From Terriglobia bacterium (GTDB lineage: Bacteria > Acidobacteriota > Terriglobia > Bryobacterales > Bryobacteraceae), in the NCBI GenBank assembly GCA_010084195.1, contig RGPS01000003.1, positions 1-64,000 on the forward strand: a DNA stretch of 64,000 nucleotides. The letters run 5' to 3'. The stretch's first letter is position 1, and every line of letters begins with the position of its first letter. Position numbers and translations under genes: made by a program. This document shows positions 54,787 to 63,519 of the stretch, piece after piece. The notes below the pieces were generated by a model, which did no database searches, was not told the origin of the DNA, and was given only the letters and a program-made list of their open reading frames with translations.

Positions 54787-57700
54787 ATGAAAATCAAAAA
54801 TCTGGCACTTTGCCTGTGCCTGATCGCCTTTAACGTTTTCGCGCAGAATGAGCGCGGGAGTATCAGTGGTCTGTTGACCGACCAAACGGGAGCGGCCGTC
54901 GCCAGTGCTGCGCTCTCTATCACGCAGACTGCCACCAATGCGATCACAAGAACCGTCTCGAACGCCTCGGGCGAGTACTCTGCCCCGAACCTGGTACCCG
55001 GCACCTATCGGATCGACGTGTCCATGGCCGGCTTCAAACACTTCGTCCAGCAGAATGTGACGGTTTCGGCTGGCGGTACGGTGCGAATCGACGTGGTGCT
55101 GCAGCTTGGACAGGTATCGGAATCAGTGGAGGTAACGACAACCGCCGCGGCCATTCAAACCGAGAATGCCAAGGTTTCCACCACGGTTCAGAACAAAATG
55201 GTGGACCAACTCCCGCTCGTCGTGGGTGGTGCGATGCGGAGTCCTTTTAACCTGGTTGCCGTGGCCGCAGAAGCTCGAGGCGATGGCCAGCGACTCTCCG
55301 TGGGCGGCGGCCAGGCGGCACAGTGGGATGCCACCCTGGACGGCCACTCGGTCGGCACCAATCGCTCCGGCGACACAGCAGAAGCGGCCCTGAATACCCC
55401 TTCTGTGGAATCGCTCACGGAGTTTTCAGTCGATACCAACGGCTTCAAGGCCGAATACGGCCAGGCGGGCGGTGGCGTCATGACCTTCGCCTCGAAGTCC
55501 GGTACCAATCAGTTCCATGGCTCCGCGTATGATTTCCTGCGCAACGATGCGATGGACGCAAGGAACTTCTTCGCCGCAAAGCGCTCCATATACCGCCAGA
55601 ACGACTACGGATTTACCGCCGCCGGTCCCGTAGTGATTCCCCGGCTTTACAACGGCAGGGATAAGACCTTCTTCTTTGTCTCTTACGAAGGCTTCCGCAA
55701 CCGTGTCGGGGCCAATGACACAATCCTCTCCGTCCCCACACCGGAAATGTACACGGGTGATTTCAGCAAGTGGGTAGACCAGACCAACAAGCCAATCACC
55801 GTATACAATCCCAACACGACCCGGGCCTCCGGTACCGGCTCCATTCGGGATCCGTACCCCGGCAACATCATTCCGGCCAGCCAGTTCTCTGCCACCGCAG
55901 TTTCCATCGCTTCCTTTGGTAAGGCCGTTACCCCCAACCGTGGTTTTGCGCCGGGCACCAGTGGCTACGTCCGCAATAATTATCTGGTTTCGGGCGGCAC
56001 CCAGATCACCCCCACGGACAAAATCTCCGTCAAGGGTGACCAGATCATCGGGAGTCGTCAACGTGCCAGCATCCTCTGGAACACAACTGAATTTCGCAAT
56101 AAGCCCGGTCCGGCGGGTGCGCCTGGCCTGCCGCAGCCCCTCTGGAACGGTCAGATTCAAGCTTGGGATACGGAAGCTTTTCGGCTGGCCCATGACTTTA
56201 CCGTCTCCCCCAACATGGTGAACCACCTTTCCTTCGCGAAGAATACCTTCACCAAGAACAGTTTCTCGGCCAATGTGGATCAGAACTGGAGCAGCAAGGT
56301 TTGCATCAAGAACGTAGTTGACTGCAACCAGAATTTCCCCAGCATCAACTTCACGGAATTTACCGGTTGGGGGGGCGCTTCCTACAACGGGACCAACCAG
56401 CCTGGCTGGGGTCTGAAGGATGACCTGAGCTATATCCGCGGAAAACATACCCTGAAGTTTGGATTTTCGTTCCAGGATCAACATGCCGACGGCTTCGGTC
56501 AGCAGGATATTGCGGGGCGGGCCGATTTCAGCTTCCAGAGCACTAGCATCCCCGGCAATACCTCTTTCCCGAACAGCGGTGGAAGCTCCTTCGCCTCCTT
56601 CCTCACCGGCCAGGCCTTCCTCGGTCGCACCGAAACTATTCGCAACGTAACCCAACGCTTTCCCTATTACGGTCTCTACGCGCAGGATGACTTCCGCATC
56701 ACCCGGAAGCTGATCATCAACTTCGGGCTCCGGTTCGACCTGACCATGCCACCCACCAATGCGAAGGACGAATACTCCGACTTCAATCCCACCAGATCAA
56801 ATCCTGCCGCCGGCAATATCCCCGGAGCTCTGTGGTTTGCCGGTAATGGTGCTGGTCGCGAGGGCAAACGGAGCCTCGTTCCCGGCTGGTACGGCGGCTG
56901 GGGTCCGCGCATCGGACTTGCGTACACCCTGAATGACAAAACCACCATCCGCGCCGGCTTTGGACGGTCGTTTTCCCGCGTCACTGCTGTCCAGGGAAGC
57001 GGACACTTCGCCGGCTTCATTGGCCAGTACCAGTTCAACAATGGTTCCCAGGGTGTCTCCCCAACCTTCCTGCTCGACCAGGGTCTGCCCGCCTACACGC
57101 TGCCGCCCTCGATTAACCCAGGCTTTTCCAACGGCAATACTGTTGATTACTGGAATGGGCAGGATGCCACCCGGGCTCCCGAGAGTCTGTCCTGGACTCT
57201 GACAATCCAGCGCCAGCTCTCGCCCAACATGACGATGGAAATCGGCTACAACGCCAGCGCCGGTGTCCACCTGCAGACAGGCCTGCAGAATCTGAATCAG
57301 GTGCCAACCAAAGTGATGAACGACATGATCGCGAAGTTCGGCACCACCCAGGCGCTCGCGATTCTCCGTTCCGACATCACGTCGGCCACCGCATCTGGTG
57401 CCGGGTACCGGGAACCGTTCGCCGGCTTCAAGGCGCTGTGGGGTGGTTCTGCGACTGTGGCGCAGTCGCTTCGCCCCTTTCCCCAGTATTCATCCATCAA
57501 CACCGGCGTTCAGAATGGCGACAAGAGCGGCCATTCCACGTACCACGCCGCAGTGCTCAAAATTGATCGCCGCCTGAGCCGGGGCCTGACTTTCCAGTCG
57601 AGCTACGTTTTCTCGAAAATCCTGACTGACTCCGACACCTACTTTGCAACCGGCGCCACCACGCAGGATCAATACAACCGTGGTCTCGAAAAATCAATCG

Positions 57701-58269
57701 GCCAGAATGACCAGACGCACGCGATCAAGTTCTCCAGCATCTACGACCTGCCATTCGGCAAGGGCGGACGCTGGATGACTACGGGCTTCCTGAGCAAGGT
57801 GACTGGGGGCTGGAGAATCGCCGGAATTCAGGTCTATAGCAGTGGCACGCCCATTGCGCTAACCCGCAACAACGCGTTGCCGATCTTCAACACCAGCACA
57901 CGTCCCCAGGTTGACTCCTACGACAACTGGCGTGCACCGCTCGTCGGGGAGAGCTTTGATCCGGCCGTTGACCGCTTTTTGAAACCAGCCAGTCAGTTCC
58001 CGGTCCAGCCAATCGGCTTCGGCAACGCAACCCGCTTCAACCCCAAGGTCCGTTCCTTCTGGGGACAGCAGGAAAATGTGAGCATCGCCCGCACCTTCTC
58101 CGTTACAGAAAAGATCCGGATGGATATTCGCGCGGAAGCCTTCAACATCTTCAATCGGGTCATCTTCGGTACCGGTTCCACCAGCCTGAATGCCGGCAAC
58201 TTCGGTATTGTAACCAACACCTCGAATGACCCCCGCCAGATGCAGCTGGGCTTGAAACTGTACTGGTAG
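54787..58269 (+). CDS. Oar-like TonB-dependent receptor with N-terminal carboxypeptidase-regulatory domain
   Basis: A 1160-residue outer-membrane protein from ATG 54787 (30 bases of open frame upstream are not needed). Signal peptide (LALCLCLIAFNVFAQ), then a carboxypeptidase-regulatory domain (ISGLLTDQTGAAV, SGEYSAPNLVPGTYRI), plug (PSVESLTEFSVDTNGFKAEY), and a long beta-barrel ending in QLGLKLYW with a terminal aromatic. This architecture, common in Solibacter and myxobacterial Oar proteins, takes up or binds large carbohydrates or peptides. No TonB or sigma/anti-sigma genes are next to it. A GC-rich hairpin follows. Confidence 0.93.
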   Translation: MKIKNLALCLCLIAFNVFAQNERGSISGLLTDQTGAAVASAALSITQTATNAITRTVSNASGEYSAPNLVPGTYRIDVSMAGFKHFVQQNVTVSAGGTVRIDVVLQLGQVSESVEVTTTAAAIQTENAKVSTTVQNKMVDQLPLVVGGAMRSPFNLVAVAAEARGDGQRLSVGGGQAAQWDATLDGHSVGTNRSGDTAEAALNTPSVESLTEFSVDTNGFKAEYGQAGGGVMTFASKSGTNQFHGSAYDFLRNDAMDARNFFAAKRSIYRQNDYGFTAAGPVVIPRLYNGRDKTFFFVSYEGFRNRVGANDTILSVPTPEMYTGDFSKWVDQTNKPITVYNPNTTRASGTGSIRDPYPGNIIPASQFSATAVSIASFGKAVTPNRGFAPGTSGYVRNNYLVSGGTQITPTDKISVKGDQIIGSRQRASILWNTTEFRNKPGPAGAPGLPQPLWNGQIQAWDTEAFRLAHDFTVSPNMVNHLSFAKNTFTKNSFSANVDQNWSSKVCIKNVVDCNQNFPSINFTEFTGWGGASYNGTNQPGWGLKDDLSYIRGKHTLKFGFSFQDQHADGFGQQDIAGRADFSFQSTSIPGNTSFPNSGGSSFASFLTGQAFLGRTETIRNVTQRFPYYGLYAQDDFRITRKLIINFGLRFDLTMPPTNAKDEYSDFNPTRSNPAAGNIPGALWFAGNGAGREGKRSLVPGWYGGWGPRIGLAYTLNDKTTIRAGFGRSFSRVTAVQGSGHFAGFIGQYQFNNGSQGVSPTFLLDQGLPAYTLPPSINPGFSNGNTVDYWNGQDATRAPESLSWTLTIQRQLSPNMTMEIGYNASAGVHLQTGLQNLNQVPTKVMNDMIAKFGTTQALAILRSDITSATASGAGYREPFAGFKALWGGSATVAQSLRPFPQYSSINTGVQNGDKSGHSTYHAAVLKIDRRLSRGLTFQSSYVFSKILTDSDTYFATGATTQDQYNRGLEKSIGQNDQTHAIKFSSIYDLPFGKGGRWMTTGFLSKVTGGWRIAGIQVYSSGTPIALTRNNALPIFNTSTRPQVDSYDNWRAPLVGESFDPAVDRFLKPASQFPVQPIGFGNATRFNPKVRSFWGQQENVSIARTFSVTEKIRMDIRAEAFNIFNRVIFGTGSTSLNAGNFGIVTNTSNDPRQMQLGLKLYW

Positions 58270-58287
58270 TAACATCCTCCCCAGCCG

Positions 58288-58317
58288 TTCCGGGGGCGTC
58301 GCCACGAGCCCCCGGAA
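58288..58317 (+). terminator. Terminator-like hairpin after the TonB receptor
   Basis: TTCCGGGGGC (58288-58297), a 10-base loop and GCCCCCGGAA (58308-58317) form a perfect 10-base stem 19 bases past the receptor stop. A U-tract is lacking, so termination may be partial or factor-aided. Confidence 0.6.
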
Positions 58318-58423
58318 GTCTCATAAAATACAGTACCTTTAATAGTTCCGCCGGGTTAAGAATTGGTTAGAACCGAGTGTTATACTTACGTTGCCTGGGT
58401 GACCGCTTCACGGCCGCAACATT

Positions 58424-60007
58424 TTGATGTCGCCATGGTTAGGAATGGAGGCTATCAGTATCCGCGTACATCTTGTAAATCCGAGTGACATGTCCTTCGG
58501 GACAGCCGTCATCACGCCACGCTGGCTCTATGTGCTGGCGGCGGCGACACCAGAGCAGTTTGGCGATCCCGTAATCTGGGACGAAACCCTCGAACTCATT
58601 GATCTGACCCAAATCCTGGCGGGCGATATTGTCGGCATTGGGATGCACACGGGGAACGCCTTGCGTGGTTACGCGCTCGGCCGGGAACTGAATGCCAAGG
58701 GCGCAACCGTGGTGTTCGGCGGCATTCACCCGACACTGTATCCGGAAGAAGCCCTCGAAATCGGTGGTGCCCATGCCGTAGTCAAGGGTGACGGCGACCT
58801 CATCTGGGGCGATGTCCTTCGGGACGCTGTCGCGGGTTCACTGGGTCGTATTTACGACGGTGGCCGTGTCGGTGCCGAAGACTTCAAACAGGCACGTTGG
58901 GATCTGATGCCGGATAACGCCTACATGTGGGCGTCCGTGCAAACCGTTCGCGGCTGTCCCAAGCACTGCTCGTTCTGCTCAGTATGGCGCACAGACGGCC
59001 AAAAGCCGCGGCAGCGCTCTACAGATGCCGTCATCGAAGAAGTGGTTCAACTGCGGCGCAAGGGTTTCCGCTTTATCGCCCTCGCCGATGACAACTTCTA
59101 TCCGGTTTCTCTCACCGACATCAAACTGGCCGAACGCCAAAAGAACGACGCCCGCGTTGAGCTGTTGAAAGCAACCCGCGCCGAACGTTTTGAGCTGATG
59201 GAACAGATGGCCAAACTGCCCAAGGACATGGTCTTCTTCACGCAGATCACCATGGAGGCAGCCGAAGATACCGACTTCCTCGACGCCATGCGTAATGCCA
59301 ACATCAAGGGTGCGCTGGTAGGCATCGAAGCGGTCACCCCCGCAGGTCTGAAGGACGTCTACAAGGACTTCAACGCTACCGGCGATGAACTCATCAAGCG
59401 TCTCCAGGTTTTCAAAACTCACGGCGTACACGTTTTGGGTTCGTTTATTTTTGGCTTGCCCAGCGACCGCGAAAATACTTTCGACGCCACCTGTGAACTT
59501 GCAGAAAAGGCCGGAGTTACCTTCGCTCAGTTCGTCATGCTGACGCCCTTCGCAGGGACTGTGGATTTCGAGCACTGGGAAAAGGCTTTCAAAGGCGAGC
59601 CGCCCACAGTGAACGGTGTCCCGCTGACCCGCTATTGGCTGATCCCGCAGGAAGATCGCCCCAAGATGTTCATGAAGCATCCGACCATGGAGTCGGACGA
59701 TATGCGGCAGAGAACCCAGGGCGTCTGGGATCGCTTCTACAACTTCAGCAATATCTGGAAGCGTTCCGGCTGTGTCAAAAGCCTGAAGTCGCGCCTGATG
59801 TTCGTGCTGATTTCCAAGCTCTACCGCGCCATGTACGCCAGCACGGGAATCGCAACGGACTCTGCCCGCAAGGCCAAGGCCAATAGTTGGGCCCGTCTGT
59901 TGCTGAAGCCGACCCGGCGTCTCTTCCAGGCTCCCCCTATGCCGGAACTCCAGATGCCGCACCCGGTTCGCCGCAAGAGCGACGAATTGCTTCGCGTCAT
60001 CGGTTAG
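58424..60007 (+). CDS. B12-binding-domain radical SAM protein
   Basis: A 527-residue protein with a Rossmann-like cobalamin-binding domain at residues about 12-140 (GDIVGIGMHTGN, TVVFGGIHPTLYPEEAL) and a radical SAM domain at about 170-400 with the cluster motif GCPKHCSFC (Cys178, Cys182, Cys185). DLMPDNAYMWASVQTVRG leads into it. The classical DxHxxG is absent, so cobalamin may bind base-on or not at all, as in other B12-like radical SAM proteins. Functions in the class include C-methylation and lipid or cofactor modification; the substrate here is unknown. Start may instead be one of the ATGs at 58427 or 58445. Confidence 0.88.
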   Translation: MMSPWLGMEAISIRVHLVNPSDMSFGTAVITPRWLYVLAAATPEQFGDPVIWDETLELIDLTQILAGDIVGIGMHTGNALRGYALGRELNAKGATVVFGGIHPTLYPEEALEIGGAHAVVKGDGDLIWGDVLRDAVAGSLGRIYDGGRVGAEDFKQARWDLMPDNAYMWASVQTVRGCPKHCSFCSVWRTDGQKPRQRSTDAVIEEVVQLRRKGFRFIALADDNFYPVSLTDIKLAERQKNDARVELLKATRAERFELMEQMAKLPKDMVFFTQITMEAAEDTDFLDAMRNANIKGALVGIEAVTPAGLKDVYKDFNATGDELIKRLQVFKTHGVHVLGSFIFGLPSDRENTFDATCELAEKAGVTFAQFVMLTPFAGTVDFEHWEKAFKGEPPTVNGVPLTRYWLIPQEDRPKMFMKHPTMESDDMRQRTQGVWDRFYNFSNIWKRSGCVKSLKSRLMFVLISKLYRAMYASTGIATDSARKAKANSWARLLLKPTRRLFQAPPMPELQMPHPVRRKSDELLRVIG

Positions 60008-60013
60008 AACACC

Positions 60014-60244
60014 ATGCACTCCCGCAGAACCCGTTGTCCCGATTGAGCCTCAGGGTTCCTTCAGAGCAACGGGAACTGCGGGAAGTGTGATGGAACCGGA
60101 ATCAATACCAACGTGAGTTCGATTCAACCAGAGTGCCCTTACTGCAAAGGCAGTGGCATCTGTGGGGAGTGCCAGGGAACCGGGCTCATTGGGTCGGACC
60201 CGGAAGATACACCCTTTATCCTCACTCTTTTCGGCCCGAAATAG
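60014..60244 (+). pseudogene. Small DnaJ-type zinc-finger ORF with an in-frame TGA at the second cysteine position
   Basis: The frame from ATG 60014 reads MHSRRTRCPD, then TGA (60044-60046), then ASGFLQSNGNCGKCDGTG, ECPYCKGSG and CGECQGTG to TAG at 60242. Three CxxCxGxG repeats like DnaJ's cysteine-rich domain are clear; the first repeat has CPD followed by TGA where the second cysteine should be. With no start codon after the TGA the ORF is not usable unless TGA is read through. Either a nonsense mutation (TGC or TGT to TGA) or, less likely, selenocysteine. It lies 6 bases after the radical SAM gene stop. Confidence 0.6.
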
Positions 60245-60316
60245 ACCGGGGTCGTACGTCTTCGCAGGCGGACTCTGCCATGCCCCTTGTCGGCGACGTA
60301 CGGAGGATGTTTTTCG

Positions 60317-60859
60317 CTATTGCTTTTTCTGACCAGGTGCCAGAGAACTCGTTTCCCGGAGTGCATGATCAAGTTCGGCATTGTAAGGGGTCTTATCCCG
60401 TACAGGTTGGCGCAAGCCCAGAAAAAATCGCCAAGGGCTGGTAACTCGTAATTCCAGACTGCACAGGTCCGCCGACCAGTTCCAGGTCTCGATTTCGCTC
60501 CACCGAAAGACCATAGAGCCTAAGTCGATGCCACCACGACAGATCACGCCCCCTTTACTCATCCGGCGAAGAAGTATTGCGCCGAGGAAGTAGAACAGCG
60601 CAATATCAAAATCGGGGAGCGAAGTGACTACACCCTTGTTCATGGTCCAGAATCCATCCGCCGCCTTGAAAATGGCAAAGCCCAGGACGAACCGGGGAAC
60701 CCATTTCGAGATCCGCGACGGGAGACGGATCACTGCGGGCCCTAAATCAGCCGAGACCGCCCGAATTCGCGACGCAACGGCAGCGGCGGCCCCAACAATC
60801 AAAACGTCAATCGCCAAACTAATCGCGTCAATTGTGCTCATGGACGTGGGCAGCATCAT
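60317..60859 (-). CDS. Small membrane protein with C-terminal PH-like region
   Basis: A 180-residue protein starting at ATG 60859, which overlaps the stop of the alginate-lyase-like gene (ATGA). Three hydrophobic segments (IDVLIVGAAAAVASRI; FVLGFAIFKAADGFW; IALFYFLGAILLRR) precede a soluble part with CRGGIDLGSMVFRWSEIETW, which resembles the PH-like fold of DUF5673-type proteins. The function is unknown. It converges on the zinc-finger ORF. Confidence 0.6.
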   Translation of the reverse strand: MMLPTSMSTIDAISLAIDVLIVGAAAAVASRIRAVSADLGPAVIRLPSRISKWVPRFVLGFAIFKAADGFWTMNKGVVTSLPDFDIALFYFLGAILLRRMSKGGVICRGGIDLGSMVFRWSEIETWNWSADLCSLELRVTSPWRFFLGLRQPVRDKTPYNAELDHALRETSSLAPGQKKQ

Positions 60860-62010
60860 GCGACCCACAACACGGGCTGACGGATGAAAAAATTGCGAAC
60901 CACCTCGTCAACCTCGGAATCAGCGGGTAACTTCTTCCAGACCTCCAGGTAATCGTTGCGCTGGTAAGCGAGAGCCCCGAAGAAAAGCGCTTCCTGGCGC
61001 ATGGGCCACTGGTCGAAGTACATCACGTCGGGCTGACTCTTCCAGGTCTTCTTGTCCTCAATGTAAGGGAACATGTATTCGATGGCTTTGCGGACACTGC
61101 GCCCATCCGGAGTTTCAAACGTCCAGAGGTTGTCGCCCGTCTCAGAGATGATTTGAGCCAGCGTGGTGAGGGCCTCCAGGTTGAAGAGGCAATAGCCGTA
61201 GGGCTTGGTGCGCCGCAGTTCCTGAGGCTGGCTCCCATCGGGTTCAATCTGGCCAGGGAGAATTACCTTCTTAAATCGCTCAGCACAGAACGAGAGTAGT
61301 TCCCTGTTGCCCGTAAGCTTCGCAAATGCCGCCACCTGCATAAACCAGCACGTCGTGTGGTTATTCTTCGTATCGCGCTCTTCAATACCGTTCTTGCTGG
61401 TAGCCATCCAGTTGGCGTAGTCAGCGAACCACTGCTTCACTGCTGAGTCCTGCGATGAAGTCAAAGCCCCCGACTCTGCGATGAAGGGGACGGCCCGCGC
61501 AACCTCAACCAGGTGGATCGTATCGATCACGCCGGTTCCCCTCCCCGTGGTACGGCCCTGGATTGCCTGCGCATATTGGAGGTTGGGATTCATCCTGGTA
61601 CCCTCCTCCACGAACCAGGCTCGCAGGTGCGACGCCGCGTGGAGGGCGTACTTCTTGTCCCTCGTCAACTTCCACGCCGCGGCCAGAGCAGGAACCTGAA
61701 CACTAAGTTTCATCAGAAACTGGCGATGCCGGACAAAATTATCCGGATTGGTCATGCCATCCCTCTGTACGTAAGGCCCGGCGGGCTTGGCCGGATCAGG
61801 CCACCAATAATCGCCCTCTGAAAAGAAATCATGTGCGCCTCCGGCCGACCGTTTCGACTGCGCGGCGGTGACCGTAGCTGGCTTTTCAAGCAGATATCTT
61901 CGCGCACCTCGGAGCACGCGCACCCGGTCGAAGGAGGCAACATCAAACCGGGTTTCTGCTGAGGTGGTTGCCGCCCAAACACAAGTGCCAAGGAATGCTC
62001 GTCGATCCAT
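60856..62010 (-). CDS. Secreted alginate-lyase-like (PF05426) protein
   Basis: A 384-residue protein with a twin-arginine-like start (MDRRAFLGTCVWAATTS). The alpha/alpha-toroid of alginate lyases is recognisable: DYWWPDP, NPDNFVRHRQFLMKLSVQVP, AYALH-type helix (KKYALHAASHLRAWFVEE), NPNLQYAQAIQGRTTGRGTG and NNHTTCWFMQVAAFAKLTG, where the Asn-Asn-His pattern carries the active site. It would degrade uronate polysaccharides by beta-elimination; whether alginate is the real substrate cannot be told. It diverges from a sulfatase gene, separated by 41 bases. Confidence 0.85.
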   Translation of the reverse strand: MDRRAFLGTCVWAATTSAETRFDVASFDRVRVLRGARRYLLEKPATVTAAQSKRSAGGAHDFFSEGDYWWPDPAKPAGPYVQRDGMTNPDNFVRHRQFLMKLSVQVPALAAAWKLTRDKKYALHAASHLRAWFVEEGTRMNPNLQYAQAIQGRTTGRGTGVIDTIHLVEVARAVPFIAESGALTSSQDSAVKQWFADYANWMATSKNGIEERDTKNNHTTCWFMQVAAFAKLTGNRELLSFCAERFKKVILPGQIEPDGSQPQELRRTKPYGYCLFNLEALTTLAQIISETGDNLWTFETPDGRSVRKAIEYMFPYIEDKKTWKSQPDVMYFDQWPMRQEALFFGALAYQRNDYLEVWKKLPADSEVDEVVRNFFIRQPVLWVA

Positions 62011-62045
62011 AGTTCCCCCAGTGTAAACGTGCAGGAACTACACTG
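62011..62045. promoter_or_regulatory. Interleaved inverted repeats in the divergent lyase-sulfatase promoter
   Basis: AGTTCC (62011-62016) pairs with GGAACT (62034-62039), and CAGTGTA (62019-62025) pairs exactly with TACACTG (62039-62045). The two repeats interlock (a-b-a'-b'). In a 41-base gap that must serve two genes this may be an operator for a shared regulator. Confidence 0.4.
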
Positions 62046-62051
62046 TCGGAG

Positions 62052-63509
62052 ATGACCTATTCACGCAGATCCGTTTTGGCGATGGCCGGAACCGCTTTGG
62101 GCACCACAACCCTAAACGCAGCCGCAGCGCCCCCGAATATCGTCTACATCCTGGCGGACGACCTCGGCTGGGGTGATCTGCGTTGTTACAACCCAAAGTC
62201 CGGGGTTCCCACGCCAAATGCAGATCGGCTCGCATCCCAGGCGATGCGCTTTACAGACATGCACTCTCCTTCGGCGGTCTGCACACCGACTCGCTATGGC
62301 ATCATGACCGGCCGATATTGCTGGCGGAGCAGCCTCAAAAAGGGAGTCCTGAACGGCTATTCCCCGAATCTCATCGAAAGCGGTCGAATGACGGTTCCGG
62401 ACATGCTGAAATCTCAGGGCTACTATACGGCAGGTTTGGGGAAATGGCACCTCGGACTGGGCAACAACGAGAAGACGGACTTCGCGAAACCCCTCCGCCC
62501 TGGGCCGGCTACCCATGGCTTCGACTACTACTACGGGATTCCCGCCTCGCTCGACATGGACCCGTACGTCTATTTTGAAAATGACCGAACAGTAGCCCAA
62601 CCCACGGAGACAACGCCGGGGGAGAACAAGCCTCGCGGGGTGTTTTGGAGAGGCGGCGGCATCGCCCCGGGGTTCTCGGTTCCAGGGGTTCTGCCCAACC
62701 TCACTGATAAAGCCGTCTCCGTTTTGCAGGCACGGGCAAAGACACCCTCACAGCCCTTCTTCCTGTATCTGGCCCTCACCGCACCCCACACACCCTGGGT
62801 TCCGGAAGAACGGTTCAGGGGTAAATCGCAGGCCGGAACATATGGGGATTTTGTTGCCGCTGTCGATGACACGCTCGGTCGCGTCATGAAAGCGCTGCAT
62901 GATACCGGGCTCGCGAGCAACACGCTTGTCATCTTCACCAGTGACAATGGGGCCGACTGGAAGGTAGAGGACAAGGCTCAATTCCCCCACCGAGCCAACG
63001 CAGACTGGCGCGGTGAAAAAGCCGATATCTGGGACGGCGGTCATCGGATACCGTTCCTCGCCAGGTGGCCTGGGCAGATCAAGCCCGGCTCTGTTTCCGG
63101 CCAACTGGGCTGCCTGACGGATCTAATGGCAACGGCTGCCGCCATAACCGGATACAAGCTGCCCGCAACCGCAGCTGAAGACAGCTTCAACCTTCTGCCC
63201 GTCCTCAAGGGCAAGACAACAAAACCCATTCGCGACAGCATCGTTCACCATTCGGTTGACGGCATCTTCTCCATCCGCAAGGGCGAGTGGAAGCTGGAAC
63301 TTGGCCTCGGCTCCGGCGGTTTCACCAAACCAGCAAAGGAAGAACCAGTGCCCGGCGGCCCGACCGGTCAGTTGTACAACCTCGCGCAGGATCCCGGCGA
63401 GACCAGGAACCTATGGTCTGAACGTCAGGACATCGTAAAGAGCCTGAGTGATCTGCTCTTGAAACAACAAGCCCAGGGCTTCAGCGCGATCCGGCCAAAG
63501 CATCTATAA
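62052..63509 (+). CDS. Secreted sulfatase (arylsulfatase family)
   Basis: A 485-residue sulfatase with a twin-arginine-like signal (SRRSVLAMAGTALG). Formylglycine site Cys77 in SAVCTPTRYGIMTGR (C-x-P-x-R), metal-binding ADDLGWGD (Asp36, Asp37) and later TSDNGAD; GLGKWHLG and TAPHTPW are also typical. It hydrolyses sulfate esters, probably of a polysaccharide, and needs a formylglycine-generating enzyme not found here. Its ATG directly follows GGAG, too close for normal spacing, so the start or leader is unusual. Confidence 0.92.
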   Translation: MTYSRRSVLAMAGTALGTTTLNAAAAPPNIVYILADDLGWGDLRCYNPKSGVPTPNADRLASQAMRFTDMHSPSAVCTPTRYGIMTGRYCWRSSLKKGVLNGYSPNLIESGRMTVPDMLKSQGYYTAGLGKWHLGLGNNEKTDFAKPLRPGPATHGFDYYYGIPASLDMDPYVYFENDRTVAQPTETTPGENKPRGVFWRGGGIAPGFSVPGVLPNLTDKAVSVLQARAKTPSQPFFLYLALTAPHTPWVPEERFRGKSQAGTYGDFVAAVDDTLGRVMKALHDTGLASNTLVIFTSDNGADWKVEDKAQFPHRANADWRGEKADIWDGGHRIPFLARWPGQIKPGSVSGQLGCLTDLMATAAAITGYKLPATAAEDSFNLLPVLKGKTTKPIRDSIVHHSVDGIFSIRKGEWKLELGLGSGGFTKPAKEEPVPGGPTGQLYNLAQDPGETRNLWSERQDIVKSLSDLLLKQQAQGFSAIRPKHL

Positions 63510-63519
63510 TCGTCCTGAC

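Noticed and set aside
55426-56655. 409-residue reverse ORF
   Set aside because: Antisense to the TonB receptor; low-complexity Gly/Val/Glu composition typical of shadow frames.
58979-60019. 346-residue reverse ORF
   Set aside because: Antisense to the radical SAM gene.
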